Positions 17,674 to 27,178 are shown, counted from the first letter of the stretch. The stretch: 64,000 bases of DNA from Mycolicibacter nonchromogenicus (GCF_002101775.1 NZ_LQPI01000048.1:124001-188000); one strand, 5' to 3'. The notes: generated by a model not told the origin, from the letters alone. A program made the numbers and translations.

Positions 17674-19260
17674 ATGCGAAACTCGCTGGACCCCGACGGC
17701 CGTGGTCCTTCCGAGAACCAGCTGCTGGGTGCGGGCATCGCTGTCTTGCTGGTGATAGCACTGACCACCGCGGGCTTGCTGGCCAAGTCCACCGGAATGC
17801 TCAACTCCTATGTGCGGGTGATCGCCGACCTGATCAATGTCGGCGACGGGCTGCCCGCCCAATCCGACGTCAAATATCACGGGCTGCTGGTCGGCAGCGT
17901 CACCGATGTGATCCCGGCCGCCTACGGCAAGCCGAACTACGTACACATCAACCTCAAGCCCGAATACGCCAAGGACATCCCGAACTCGGTAACCGCGCGG
18001 GTGGTGCCGTCCAACGTCTTCGCCGTTTCCTCGATTCAGTTGGTGGACTCCGGCGACGGTGGGCCGACCATCCGCAGCGGAGCCCACATCGCCGAGAACG
18101 GCGAGCTGTCCACGGTGATCTTCCAGACCACCGTCTCGAAACTGCGGGATATCCTGGCCGCCACCGGGCGCGGGCGCGAAGATCACAGTCTGGGCATCCT
18201 GGCCGCCGTCGGCGCGGCCACCGACAACCGGCGCGTCAAGCTGCTCAACGCCGGTGCGCACATGTCCCGGCTGCTGGATCAGCTCAATGGGATCGTCGCC
18301 ACCGAGCCGGGACCGTCCACCGTCTCGGCGCTGCTGGAGGCCACCCACGGCCTGCAGGCCACCGCGCCCGACCTTGTCGACGCACTGCACCAGGCCGTCG
18401 AACCGATGCGGGCGTTCGCCGAGAAGCGCGCCGAGTTGGCCGCACTGGTCACCGGTGGTCAGCACACCGTGGGCGTTACCCGTCAGGCGTTCGACAACCA
18501 CATCGACCAGTTGATTCAGATCACCCACGACTTCACTCCGGTGGTGGGCGTGCTGGCCAACAACGCCGACAAGTTCGTCCCGATCTTCAGCCGGGTCAAC
18601 GGGCTCAGCGACAAATTCTTCGAGCAGCTCTACCACCCCAAGTTGATCACCAAGAACATGCGGGCCAACCTGTCGTTCACCCCGCTGCACACCTACACCA
18701 GAGCGGACTGCCCGCAGTACGGCGAGGTGAAGGGACCGAGCTGCTTCACCGCGCCGATGATCTCCGTGCGGCCCGAACTGCCGGAGAACCTGCTGCCGCA
18801 GAACTACCGCTTCCCCGCCGGCCTGGAACCACCGCCCGGTACGGAGATCGGCTCCGACGGAAACCTGCATGCGGTCGGGCCGCCCGTGATCAACCCGGAT
18901 CGCAGCCTGGAGGACACCAACCCGCCGCTGCCGTGGTGGACCGGGCCGTTCCCGCGCGTTGGCGGCACCGCTGACCCGTTGGACCCGGCTCCCCCGCCCC
19001 CACCGAGCCCGCCTATTCCGGTTCAACCCCATGCACCGGAGTGGCAGCCGGCTCCGCCGGTGGCCCCCGCTTCCTACGGAGGCAACGTGGGTCCCGTCGG
19101 CAGTCAGACCGAACGCGCCCAGCTCGGCCTGCTCACCGGACAGGGCGGGCCGGCATCGGTGGCGACTCAGCTGCTGCTCGGCCCGGTCGCTCGCGGCAAT
19201 CTCGTCTCCGTCTCGTCGGCGGCCGACGCCGCCCCGCCGAAAGCAGGTGGCAACAGATGA
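17674..19260 (+). CDS. mceA: MceA of second mce operon, with Pro-rich tail
   Basis: A 528-residue MCE-domain protein. A membrane anchor lies at about 17-38, the MCE beta-barrel domain at about 40-120, a helical region that builds the lipid tunnel at about 130-320, then a long C-terminal tail. The tail from about residue 370 onward is rich in Pro and Gly and includes a run of six prolines. The mce1-type MceA in this window ends at 406 residues without such a tail. It overlaps mceB by four bases. The start at 17674 is the first ATG after yrbEB. Confidence 0.92.
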   Translation: MRNSLDPDGRGPSENQLLGAGIAVLLVIALTTAGLLAKSTGMLNSYVRVIADLINVGDGLPAQSDVKYHGLLVGSVTDVIPAAYGKPNYVHINLKPEYAKDIPNSVTARVVPSNVFAVSSIQLVDSGDGGPTIRSGAHIAENGELSTVIFQTTVSKLRDILAATGRGREDHSLGILAAVGAATDNRRVKLLNAGAHMSRLLDQLNGIVATEPGPSTVSALLEATHGLQATAPDLVDALHQAVEPMRAFAEKRAELAALVTGGQHTVGVTRQAFDNHIDQLIQITHDFTPVVGVLANNADKFVPIFSRVNGLSDKFFEQLYHPKLITKNMRANLSFTPLHTYTRADCPQYGEVKGPSCFTAPMISVRPELPENLLPQNYRFPAGLEPPPGTEIGSDGNLHAVGPPVINPDRSLEDTNPPLPWWTGPFPRVGGTADPLDPAPPPPPSPPIPVQPHAPEWQPAPPVAPASYGGNVGPVGSQTERAQLGLLTGQGGPASVATQLLLGPVARGNLVSVSSAADAAPPKAGGNR

Positions 19261-20336
19261 GAACCCGGGGGCCCCTGATCGGGCTGTCTGTCTTCATGGT
19301 CATCTCGCTGACCCTGACCTGGCTGGTCTATGCCACCTTGCGCCGCGACGTGGCCGGAGCCACGACGCCGTACTCCGCGATGTTCACCGACGTCTTCGGG
19401 CTGCGCGAAGGCGACGACGTCCGCATGGCCGGAGTCCGGGTGGGCCGGGTGGAGAAGGTCGCACTGGAAGGAAAGCTGGCGAAGGTCTCCTTCATCGTCC
19501 AAAGCGACCAGAAGTTGTACGGCAACACCGTCGCGTCGGTGACCTACCAGAACATCATCGGCCAGCGCTACCTCGGCCTGTCGCTGGGCCACAACGAGAA
19601 CACCGAAGAACTGCCCCGCGGCAGCGTGATCGGCGTGGAGCAGACCGACCCCTCCTTCGATGTCGGCACCCTGCTCAACGGCTTCAAACCGCTGATGTCG
19701 CTGCTAGACCCCCAACAGGCTGACGATCTGACCAAGGGCGTCATTCAGTCGCTGCAAGGCGACCAGTCCTCGATGACCGCACTGGTGGAACAGTCGTCAA
19801 CGCTCACCGCGACGCTGGCCGGGCGCGACGAGGTACTCGGCGACCTCATCACCAGCCTCAACAAGGTGACCGGAACCATCGCGGGGCAGAACGATCAGTT
19901 AGATCACGCGCTGACACAGGCACGCCGGGCAGTCGCCGACCTGGACGCCCGGCGACCGGCGCTGCAGTCCTCGGTCGGGTCGCTGGCCCAGGTGACGCGA
20001 CAACTGGCGAAGATCACCGATGAGGTCTTCCCGTCCTTCGAGGAGATGATCAACCGGGAACCCGGTTTCACCAAGCACCTTGCCAGCATCGAACCGCAGC
20101 TGGCATTCACTGGCGCCAACCTGCCCCTGCTGCTCAAGGGCTTCGGCCGGATGTTCGGCGAAGGGGCCTACGGCATCGCCTACCTGTGCGACTTGAACGC
20201 CACGGGCTTCATGCCAGGCTTCAACGACATCAACACGATGATCACCAACGCCGCAACTCCCGGCAACGCCCGCCCTCTCACAGCCGAGAACCTTGCCTGG
20301 TTCACCCCGAGATGCAGGAACACCGTCCATGGCTAG
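19257..20336 (+). CDS. mceB: MceB of second mce operon
   Basis: A 359-residue MCE protein with an N-terminal anchor (about 7-27), an MCE domain at about 36-112 containing REGDDVRMAGVRVGRVEKV, and a helical tunnel region to about 290. The tail ends in a short Cys-containing segment (CDLNATGF, PRCRNTVHG). The ATG at 19257 overlaps the mceA stop by four bases; the reading frame upstream to 19041 lies inside mceA and is not real. It overlaps mceC by eight bases. Confidence 0.92.
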   Translation: MRTRGPLIGLSVFMVISLTLTWLVYATLRRDVAGATTPYSAMFTDVFGLREGDDVRMAGVRVGRVEKVALEGKLAKVSFIVQSDQKLYGNTVASVTYQNIIGQRYLGLSLGHNENTEELPRGSVIGVEQTDPSFDVGTLLNGFKPLMSLLDPQQADDLTKGVIQSLQGDQSSMTALVEQSSTLTATLAGRDEVLGDLITSLNKVTGTIAGQNDQLDHALTQARRAVADLDARRPALQSSVGSLAQVTRQLAKITDEVFPSFEEMINREPGFTKHLASIEPQLAFTGANLPLLLKGFGRMFGEGAYGIAYLCDLNATGFMPGFNDINTMITNAATPGNARPLTAENLAWFTPRCRNTVHG

Positions 20337-21378
20337 CATCAAACGATTTATCGGTCAATGGCGCAGCCGGCCCCTGGAGTCTTACAACACCACGTGGATG
20401 GGGTTCGCCGCACTGGCGGTGGTGGCCGTGGTCGTGGCTGCGGCACTGTTCGTCAAAGTCCTCGGCGTCGGCTACACGCGCTACACCGCGGAGTTCGCCC
20501 AGGCCGCCGCACTGAGCCCCGGAAACCCGATCATGGTGGCCGGCATCGAGGTGGGTCGGGTATCGAGCATGCGGCTCGCCGGTGACCACGTCGAGGCCGG
20601 TCTCACAGTTCGCAACGATGTCCCACTGGGCAAGGACACCCGGGCGAAGATCCAGGTGATGACGATCCTCGGCTCGCGGTATCTGAGATTGGAGCCCGAC
20701 GGTCCCGGCTCGCTGCCCGGCAAGCGGATTCCCCTGGCCCACACCGAAGTGCCCTATGACCTCGAATCGCTGTTAGAGGACGCCACCACCACCTTCGACC
20801 AGATCGACTCCGACCAATTCGCCCAGTCTCTGGCGGTGCTCGGGCGACAGATGAGCGGCCTCCCGCCGGTGGTTCCGCAGGCGATGGCCAATCTGCACGC
20901 ACTCGCCAAGATCACCGCCGATCGACGCGACGAACTCGGCACCTTGTTGGCCAGCACCCAACGGGTGGCCAATACGCTGCACAACCAGCAGACAAGCCTG
21001 GGAAATCTGGTCGATCAGAGCCAGGACTTCCTGGGGGAACTGGTGGCGCGCCAGAACACGTTCCACGCCATGTTGTCGGCCCTGACCACTCTGGCCGGCC
21101 AACTCAACAACGTTGTGGTCAAGGACCGATCGATGCTCGACGACATGCTGGCCAACATTCGTGCGCTGTCCGACATGCTCGGCCAGCATGACGACTTGGT
21201 GCGCAGCCTTCTGCAAGCCGCACCACCCGCGTTGCGGGGCGCGACGAATGCGACCGGCTACGGGCCCGGTATCGAATTCTTCGCCGGAAACGGGCTGCTG
21301 ATGGACGCGTGGATGTGTGCGATCAGCGGACGTGCCAAGCAGTTCGGCATGATCGAGTACTTCAAGGACTGCAAATGA
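20329..21378 (+). CDS. mceC: MceC of second mce operon
   Basis: A 349-residue MCE protein with a membrane anchor at about 22-44, an MCE domain at about 48-125 (AALSPGNPIMVAGIEVGRVSSM), and a helical region rich in heptads. It stops at DCK without a Pro-rich tail, whereas the mce1C protein in the neighbouring operon has nearly 200 extra residues. The ATG at 20329 lies eight bases inside the end of mceB. The stop overlaps the mceD start (ATGA). Confidence 0.92.
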   Translation: MASIKRFIGQWRSRPLESYNTTWMGFAALAVVAVVVAAALFVKVLGVGYTRYTAEFAQAAALSPGNPIMVAGIEVGRVSSMRLAGDHVEAGLTVRNDVPLGKDTRAKIQVMTILGSRYLRLEPDGPGSLPGKRIPLAHTEVPYDLESLLEDATTTFDQIDSDQFAQSLAVLGRQMSGLPPVVPQAMANLHALAKITADRRDELGTLLASTQRVANTLHNQQTSLGNLVDQSQDFLGELVARQNTFHAMLSALTTLAGQLNNVVVKDRSMLDDMLANIRALSDMLGQHDDLVRSLLQAAPPALRGATNATGYGPGIEFFAGNGLLMDAWMCAISGRAKQFGMIEYFKDCK

Positions 21379-22571
21379 GCGCGCCGCCGACCACCGCCGA
21401 CGACCCGATCGAAGAGCCCGCCGACACAGCGCCCACGCCTGCGGCACCGCAGCCTTCGGGCGTACGCCGGCGCGGAGTCAAGGCGCTGGTGACAGCGCTG
21501 GTCGCGGGGGCACTGGTGGCCGGCGCGGTGGCCGCCTACCACTTCAACCCATTCGGCGGACACATCACTGTCACCGCCCAATTCGACAGCGCCGCAGGGC
21601 TCTACGAGGACAACGTGGTAGCGGTTCTGGGCATGCCGGTCGGCAAGGTCAAGAAGGTCACTCCCAAGGGCGAATACGTCGAGGCGGAGCTCAGCATCGA
21701 CCGGGGGGTGAAGATTCCCGCCGATGTGAACGCCGTGACCATCAACACCTCGATTCTGACCGCGCGTCAGGTCGAGCTGACCCCGGCGTATACCGGCGGA
21801 CCCGTTCTGCCGAACCACTCCACCATCGGACTGAACCGCACCCGGACGCCCGTCGCGTTCGACCGCGTTCTGGACATGCTGGACAAGGTTTCCAAGTCCC
21901 TCGGCGGCGACGGCAAGGGCAACGGCCCGGTGGCCGACGTGATCAATGCCGGCGCCGACATCGCCGACGGCAACGGCGAGCAGATCAAGTCGGCATTGAG
22001 TGAGTTGTCGCGCGCACTGCAACTCAGCTCCGACCGCGGTGAGGCGACCGGCGATCAGCTGACGACGATCATCACCAACCTCAGCTCACTGATGGACGCG
22101 GCGGCTCGCAACGACGCGAAGTTGCGGCAATTCGGTTCCACCACCAGGCAGTTGAGTCAGATGCTCGCCGATGAGGACTTCGGGACCGGGCGCACCGGCC
22201 GTATGCTCAACGAGGTTGTGACCCAGGCGACGTCGCTGATCCAGGCCAATCGGGACCACCTCAAGCAGAGTGTGATCAACGGTGACATCGCCTTGACGAC
22301 CATGGCGGAAAAGCGGCGCGAACTGTCCGAGCTCGTCGATGTGCTGCCGCTGACGCTGGAGAACCTCTACAACGCCGTCGACACCAACAACGGCGCGGTC
22401 CGCCTGCACGCACTGGTGGACAAGATTCTCGTCGAGACCCAAAGCACCAAAGAACTGTGCAACATGATGCACCTTCGGCAGTTGGGTTGCAGCACTGGAA
22501 CGTTGGCCGACTACGGTCCGGACTTCGGCCTCACCTATATCCTCGACGGACTTTCGATGATGGGACAGTAG
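21375..22571 (+). CDS. mceD: MceD of second mce operon
   Basis: A 398-residue MCE protein. An acidic, Pro-rich cytoplasmic stretch (1-32) precedes the anchor at about 36-57; the MCE domain follows (AAGLYEDNVVAVLGMPVGKVKKV). The helical region runs to about 370, with cysteines in KELCNMMHLRQLGCS. The ATG at 21375 overlaps the mceC stop by four bases. Two bases separate it from the GTG of mceE. Confidence 0.92.
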   Translation: MSAPPTTADDPIEEPADTAPTPAAPQPSGVRRRGVKALVTALVAGALVAGAVAAYHFNPFGGHITVTAQFDSAAGLYEDNVVAVLGMPVGKVKKVTPKGEYVEAELSIDRGVKIPADVNAVTINTSILTARQVELTPAYTGGPVLPNHSTIGLNRTRTPVAFDRVLDMLDKVSKSLGGDGKGNGPVADVINAGADIADGNGEQIKSALSELSRALQLSSDRGEATGDQLTTIITNLSSLMDAAARNDAKLRQFGSTTRQLSQMLADEDFGTGRTGRMLNEVVTQATSLIQANRDHLKQSVINGDIALTTMAEKRRELSELVDVLPLTLENLYNAVDTNNGAVRLHALVDKILVETQSTKELCNMMHLRQLGCSTGTLADYGPDFGLTYILDGLSMMGQ

Positions 22572-22573
22572 AC

Positions 22574-23821
22574 GTGACATCACGATTGAGAAGGGCACCG
22601 AGGACCGCCGTGGCGCTGCTGTGCGGCGCGGTCATCGCCTCGTCGGTGGCCGGTTGCGGCACCAGTGGCCTGGACAGCCTGCCACTGCCGGCGCCGGGGA
22701 TCGGGCGCGGCGGTTATCTGATCACCGCGGTGTTCGCCAACGCCCTGAACCTGCCCGGGCACGCCAAGGTCAAGCTCGCCGGCGCCGACGTCGGTCAGAT
22801 GGAGACGATGGTCGCCCGCAACTACACCGCCGTCACCACCCTGCGCATCATGGACGGTGTCCAGATTCCCGCAGGCAGCACCGCCGAGTTGCGTTCGGCG
22901 ACGCCGCTCGGTGACGTGTTCGTGGCGATCAAACCGCCGGTGCCGGTCGATCCGTCGGCACCGCTGCTCACCGACGGCGACACGATCGGCCTGGAGTCCA
23001 CCGCCTCGGCGGCCACCGTCGAGTCGGTTTTGAGTTCGGCTGCGCTGCTGGTCAATGGCGGTGCGGTGCAGAACTTCACCAACGTCATCAACGGCGCCGG
23101 AAAGGCGACCGGTGACCAGGGCCAGGCGTTCGGCAAACTGATCAGCCAGTCCAACGACCTGCTGCGAAAGCTCAACGCCCGGTCGGGTGAGATCGAGTCG
23201 TCGCTGCGCGAAACCAGCCAGCTCGCAGAGCGCCTCGACGCCCGCAGCGCGGCGCTCACAGACGTGCTCGACGCGGCGGGCCCGGCCACCGACACGATGG
23301 TCGACAACACCACCCAGATCGCCGACCTGGTCGAACAACTCGGTGCCACCAGCCGGCAGCTGGCCCGGTTCCCGTCGATCGCCGGAACCGACGACTCAGG
23401 GCACAGTTTCGTCAAGGACGCCAACATCCTCGCCAGCGCCTGGAACGACATGGCCACCGATCCCGACCTCAGCCTGTACGCACTGAACCGGCTGATGGCA
23501 CCGATGATCAAGATCACGGCGGGCACCGGCGCGGCCATGCACGCCAGCATCGATCGCCTGGTGTGGGGTTCGATGCCCGACGCCGGGTTCAAGGGCGACC
23601 CCGCGTTCCACGGCCCGAAGCGCTATGACTGGGCCAAGTTGGCCGGCTCGATCAAATACGCGCTGTGGCGGCTGCAGGAACGTGTGGTGGGCCGCGGACC
23701 GGACACCGATATGGGACAGGCGCCGTGGACCGCGATCGGTCCCCCGATGCCGCCTACGCCGGCAGAGCTGGAGATGGAGGCCGCACAGGCCGGTCTGGTC
23801 GAACAGGGGCCGCGGCCATGA
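22574..23821 (+). CDS. mceE: MceE lipoprotein of second mce operon
   Basis: A 415-residue MCE-domain lipoprotein, as is usual for the E subunit. The signal peptide ends in the lipobox SVAGC, with the lipidated Cys at residue 28. The MCE domain spans about 45-125 (PGHAKVKLAGADVGQMETM) and a helical region follows to about 290. The start is a GTG at 22574, two bases past the mceD stop; the longer frame from 22457 overlaps mceD and would spoil the signal peptide. It overlaps mceF by four bases. Confidence 0.92.
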   Translation: MTSRLRRAPRTAVALLCGAVIASSVAGCGTSGLDSLPLPAPGIGRGGYLITAVFANALNLPGHAKVKLAGADVGQMETMVARNYTAVTTLRIMDGVQIPAGSTAELRSATPLGDVFVAIKPPVPVDPSAPLLTDGDTIGLESTASAATVESVLSSAALLVNGGAVQNFTNVINGAGKATGDQGQAFGKLISQSNDLLRKLNARSGEIESSLRETSQLAERLDARSAALTDVLDAAGPATDTMVDNTTQIADLVEQLGATSRQLARFPSIAGTDDSGHSFVKDANILASAWNDMATDPDLSLYALNRLMAPMIKITAGTGAAMHASIDRLVWGSMPDAGFKGDPAFHGPKRYDWAKLAGSIKYALWRLQERVVGRGPDTDMGQAPWTAIGPPMPPTPAELEMEAAQAGLVEQGPRP

Positions 23822-25068
23822 TCGACGCCTTGAGCCGTCGGATCGTCGCACTGGTCCGGGCCGGATATCGCCGTAAGAACCTGTTGTCGGGAATCGCGCT
23901 CGCGATGACCCTGGTGGTGGCCACCGGGTATCTCCTGGTGGGCGCACTGCGGGTGAATCCGGCGCGGTCCACCTACCAGATCACCATCGCGCTGCCCGAT
24001 TCCGGCGGCCTGCTGGCCAACCAGGACGTGTCGGTGCGCGGTGTGCCGGTGGGCCGCATCGAGTCGCTGCGCGTCACCAGCGGTGGCGTCGACGCGGTCG
24101 TCAACATCGACTCCAAGGTGAAGATCCCCGCCGACAGCCCGGTGCGCGTCTCCGGCCTCTCGGCTGCCGGTGAGCAATACATCGACTTCGAGCCGCCGTC
24201 GAGTTCCGGGCCTTATCTGACACGGGGCAGCGTGGTCTCCAAGGATCGCGCCACCACGCCTATCCCGATTTCGCAGTTGCTCGCCGACGCGGACGGCATG
24301 CTCGCGCAGACCGACACCCGCAAGATGGAGCTGATCAAGAAGGAGCTCAGCCTTTCCGACGAAGGCCCGCGCAAGCTCACCGACATCGTTGACGGTGGGT
24401 CCTTCCTGTTGTCCACCCTGGATTCGGTGCTGCCGGAGACGGTGAGCCTGCTCAAGTCAAGCCGCGTGGTGCTGACCATGCTCAGCGACGTCAACAACGG
24501 TATGGCTACGACCGCGACGAACCTGGACAAGGTGTTTCGGGGGATCACTCCGATGATCGGCGGGTACAACCGGCTGCTCGATCAGACACCCGGAATGTTG
24601 GCGGGCGTCGACAGCGTCTTCGACGACAACTCCGACGTCATGGTGGGCCTGCTGGGCAACCTGGCCACCGTGTCTCAGCTGCTCTACGTCCGCGTACCGG
24701 CGCTCAATGCGCTGTTCCCCAACTACCGCGGTTCGACGTTGGAGGCGCTCAGCTCGGTGATCCGCGAGGACGGCATGTGGTCCACCGTGGATGCCTACCC
24801 CCGCTACACCTGCGACTATGGCACCCCACGGCGCCCCCCGTCAGCCGCGGACTTCCCTGAACCGTTCCTGTACGGGTACTGCCGCGACACCGATCAGTCG
24901 GTGCTGGTGCGCGGTGCCCACAATGCGCCACGGCCACCGGGAGACGACACCGCAGGACCACCCCCGGGCGCCGACCTCGCCGCGACCACCGATCCCACCC
25001 CCAAGGGCCGGTACACGATTCCGACCGAGTACGGCGGACCACCGCTGTTGATCGACCCGCCCCGCTGA
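23818..25068 (+). CDS. mceF: MceF of second mce operon
   Basis: A 416-residue MCE protein closing the subunit set. The anchor is at about 24-44, the MCE domain at about 50-130 (SGGLLANQDVSVRGVPVGRIESL), and a helical part reaches about 320. The tail is Pro-rich and holds a pair of conserved cysteines (YTCDYG, YGYCRD). Its ATG overlaps the mceE stop by four bases, and the mas gene follows 19 bp later with its own ribosome site. Confidence 0.92.
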   Translation: MIDALSRRIVALVRAGYRRKNLLSGIALAMTLVVATGYLLVGALRVNPARSTYQITIALPDSGGLLANQDVSVRGVPVGRIESLRVTSGGVDAVVNIDSKVKIPADSPVRVSGLSAAGEQYIDFEPPSSSGPYLTRGSVVSKDRATTPIPISQLLADADGMLAQTDTRKMELIKKELSLSDEGPRKLTDIVDGGSFLLSTLDSVLPETVSLLKSSRVVLTMLSDVNNGMATTATNLDKVFRGITPMIGGYNRLLDQTPGMLAGVDSVFDDNSDVMVGLLGNLATVSQLLYVRVPALNALFPNYRGSTLEALSSVIREDGMWSTVDAYPRYTCDYGTPRRPPSAADFPEPFLYGYCRDTDQSVLVRGAHNAPRPPGDDTAGPPPGADLAATTDPTPKGRYTIPTEYGGPPLLIDPPR

Positions 25069-25087
25069 TGTTCAAGGAGACACCGCG

Positions 25088-25702
25088 GTGAGTACCGCTG
25101 AGGAACCGACCGCGCCCGACCGCACCGAAGACGCGGAATCCGCTGCGAGCGAGCCGGAGTCGACCGCTGTGGAGCCGGTGGAGGACACTGCGGTCGTTGC
25201 GGCTGCCCCGACGCCGGTTGGGAAGCGTCCGGCGCTCTGGCGGCGTGTGGCCATCGCGGGGACCTATCTGGTGGTCTTCGGGTTGGTCATCGCTTTCAGT
25301 TGGCAACTGTGGCAACAACATCGGCTCTCCTCGGCGGAGGCCGCCGGGCGCCACGCCGCCGAGGACTACGCCCAGGTGTTGACCAGCATCGACTCCAGCA
25401 AGGTCGATGAGGACTTCAACGCGGTCCTCAACGGTGCGACCGGGGGTTTCAAGGACACCTACACCAAGGCCAGTGTGCAGCTGCGGCAGTTGCTGATCGA
25501 CAACAAGGCCACGGCCCACGGCACCGTGGTGGAGTCGGCGGTGCAGTCCGGTTCGCCGGACAAAGTGGTGGTGCTGTTGATGGTGGATCAGACCATCACC
25601 AACACCACCCGCCCGGACCCGCGGGTGGACCGCAGCCGGATGAAGATGACGATGGAGAAGGTCGACGGCCGGTGGCTGGCGAGCAAAGTGGAATTGCCTT
25701 AG
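25088..25702 (+). CDS. Mce-associated membrane protein (mas paralogue 2)
   Basis: A 204-residue bitopic protein with an acidic N-terminus, a membrane segment at about 55-76 and an NTF2-like outer domain. It is the operon-borne paralogue of the gene at 14201-14884, sharing most of the C-terminal 120 residues. It begins with GTG at 25088 after an AAGGAG ribosome site, 19 bp downstream of mceF. It likely supports assembly or stability of this Mce complex. The next gene starts ten bases after its stop. Confidence 0.88.
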   Translation: MSTAEEPTAPDRTEDAESAASEPESTAVEPVEDTAVVAAAPTPVGKRPALWRRVAIAGTYLVVFGLVIAFSWQLWQQHRLSSAEAAGRHAAEDYAQVLTSIDSSKVDEDFNAVLNGATGGFKDTYTKASVQLRQLLIDNKATAHGTVVESAVQSGSPDKVVVLLMVDQTITNTTRPDPRVDRSRMKMTMEKVDGRWLASKVELP

Positions 25703-25712
25703 GAGGCAAGCT

Positions 25713-26513
25713 ATGTGGGCGACCCGGTTACTGACGGGCGTGCTTGCCGCAACGTTTGCGGTGGCTACGGCGTCCGGGGCGCCGATCGCCGGCGCTTCGG
25801 CGCCGTCGTTCTGCGACCGCCTGGGCGGCAACTGGGACGGCCATTTCTGCAGTACTGACGTGCACTCGGAACGGCTGGCCACCCGCTACATCCGGATGGC
25901 GGTGCCCGGCGACCTCGTCGACCACCCGGTCGCCGGTCCCCCGATCCGCGAATACCTGTCGAAGTTGTTCACCAATTGGCGCACCAAAGGCGTGTCGATG
26001 GTCATCGACAGCTGGGGCAACGAGAACTACGAGATCTTCCACCACGGCAACGCGCTGACCGTGGTGTTCCACGAGGATTACCACGCCGAGGGGCCCTACA
26101 TCAACAACGCCTACCGCACCTTCACCTTCGACATGGGGCCCGGCGGCCGGCAGCTGCAGTTGGCCGATATCACCAAACCCGGAATCGATCCGCTGGTGTC
26201 GATCCCGCAGTTGGGCGAGCCCTACATCGTCGAGGCACTGGACCGTGCGTTCTGGGAGCATCGGCCCGGCGACTACCCCTTTGTCCCGGAACGCTTCACC
26301 CCCGACAAGGTCTTCTCCGGCGGATACCGTTCGTGGGCCCTCACCGGCGATGAGCTGATCCTGTACATGCCCGACTACCCGGTCAGCCACGACAGTCCGA
26401 TCCAGTACGACCAGATGCAGTGGTTCATGGACGGCGGCAACGTTCAAGCGCACATCCCGCTGTCGGCCCTGGCCTCAATCCTGCGCCCGGAGTACGGCGG
26501 GGCGGCCGGCTAG
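25713..26513 (+). CDS. MPT64-like secreted DUF3298/RsiV-fold protein
   Basis: A 266-residue secreted protein. Residues 1-29 are a Sec signal peptide, followed by two cysteines (FCDRLGGNWDGHFC) that may form a disulfide. The remainder resembles the DUF3298/DUF4163 region of MPT64 and RsiV, including a VVFHEDYHAEGPYINNAYRTF stretch split by conserved aromatic residues. MPT64 is a major secreted antigen whose biochemical role is unclear. A GGAGG site lies just before the ATG and overlaps the mas stop region, so it is co-translated with the mce operon. Its stop codon overlaps the stop of the converging DUF1275 gene (CTAG). Confidence 0.78.
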   Translation: MWATRLLTGVLAATFAVATASGAPIAGASAPSFCDRLGGNWDGHFCSTDVHSERLATRYIRMAVPGDLVDHPVAGPPIREYLSKLFTNWRTKGVSMVIDSWGNENYEIFHHGNALTVVFHEDYHAEGPYINNAYRTFTFDMGPGGRQLQLADITKPGIDPLVSIPQLGEPYIVEALDRAFWEHRPGDYPFVPERFTPDKVFSGGYRSWALTGDELILYMPDYPVSHDSPIQYDQMQWFMDGGNVQAHIPLSALASILRPEYGGAAG

Positions 26514-27178
26514 CCGTAGCGGAACAGGGCAAGGGTGGCCAGCACCACTGCCCCGCCCAGGGCGATCACCGGCGCCACCACCACACGGGTCAACGTGGCG
26601 CCGACGACGGCGCCGAGGATCATCACGAAAACGACGCCGTAACGCAGCTTTTCGCGTTCACCGGTCCCGCCGGCCAGTCGACTGTCCACCCCGATGCCGA
26701 TGATCGTCGAGGTGAGCACCGTGGTGTAGAGCTCCTGGATGCCGAATTGGCGAGCGGTTGAGTTCTGCACGCCGAAGGCGACCGCCAGCCCGGCGATCAA
26801 CAGCAGTTTGCTGGTCCCGTCGTAGCTGATCACGCCGATCCCGGCCAGCACGGCCAGCATCAGCAGCAGCCCCGCCTCCAGACCCAGGGCGATCGTGAGC
26901 CAGTGCCGGGGCCGCTGGTCCCCGAATATCCGGAACAGCCGGCCGCCGATGATCGCGCCCAGCAGGAATCCGGCCACCGCCACAATCGCGGCGGTCAGAT
27001 CGAATCCGGAGCCCGGGACGAACAGGAATCCCAGGAAGATCGCATTGCCGGTCATATTGGCCACGAACACCCGGCCGAGCACCAACACGCTGACCGCGTC
27101 GACCAGTCCCGTGGCGAAGGTCAGCAGCAGTAGGGCGATCACGGTGCGCCGCTGCGACAACGGCGACGCGATCGGCAT
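26510..27178 (-). CDS. DUF1275 (YoaK-type) membrane protein
   Basis: A 222-residue membrane protein with six to seven hydrophobic segments and the family motif VANMTGNAIFLG near residue 40, plus GVQNSTARQFGIQELYTTVLT near 137. The DUF1275 family has no known transport substrate. It separates the two tail-to-tail mce operons. The gap to the preceding mas gene on the same strand is 27 bp, so it may be the distal gene of the mce1 transcript. The start is an ATG at 27178 and is the only suitable one. Confidence 0.85.
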   Translation of the reverse strand: MPIASPLSQRRTVIALLLLTFATGLVDAVSVLVLGRVFVANMTGNAIFLGFLFVPGSGFDLTAAIVAVAGFLLGAIIGGRLFRIFGDQRPRHWLTIALGLEAGLLLMLAVLAGIGVISYDGTSKLLLIAGLAVAFGVQNSTARQFGIQELYTTVLTSTIIGIGVDSRLAGGTGEREKLRYGVVFVMILGAVVGATLTRVVVAPVIALGGAVVLATLALFRYG

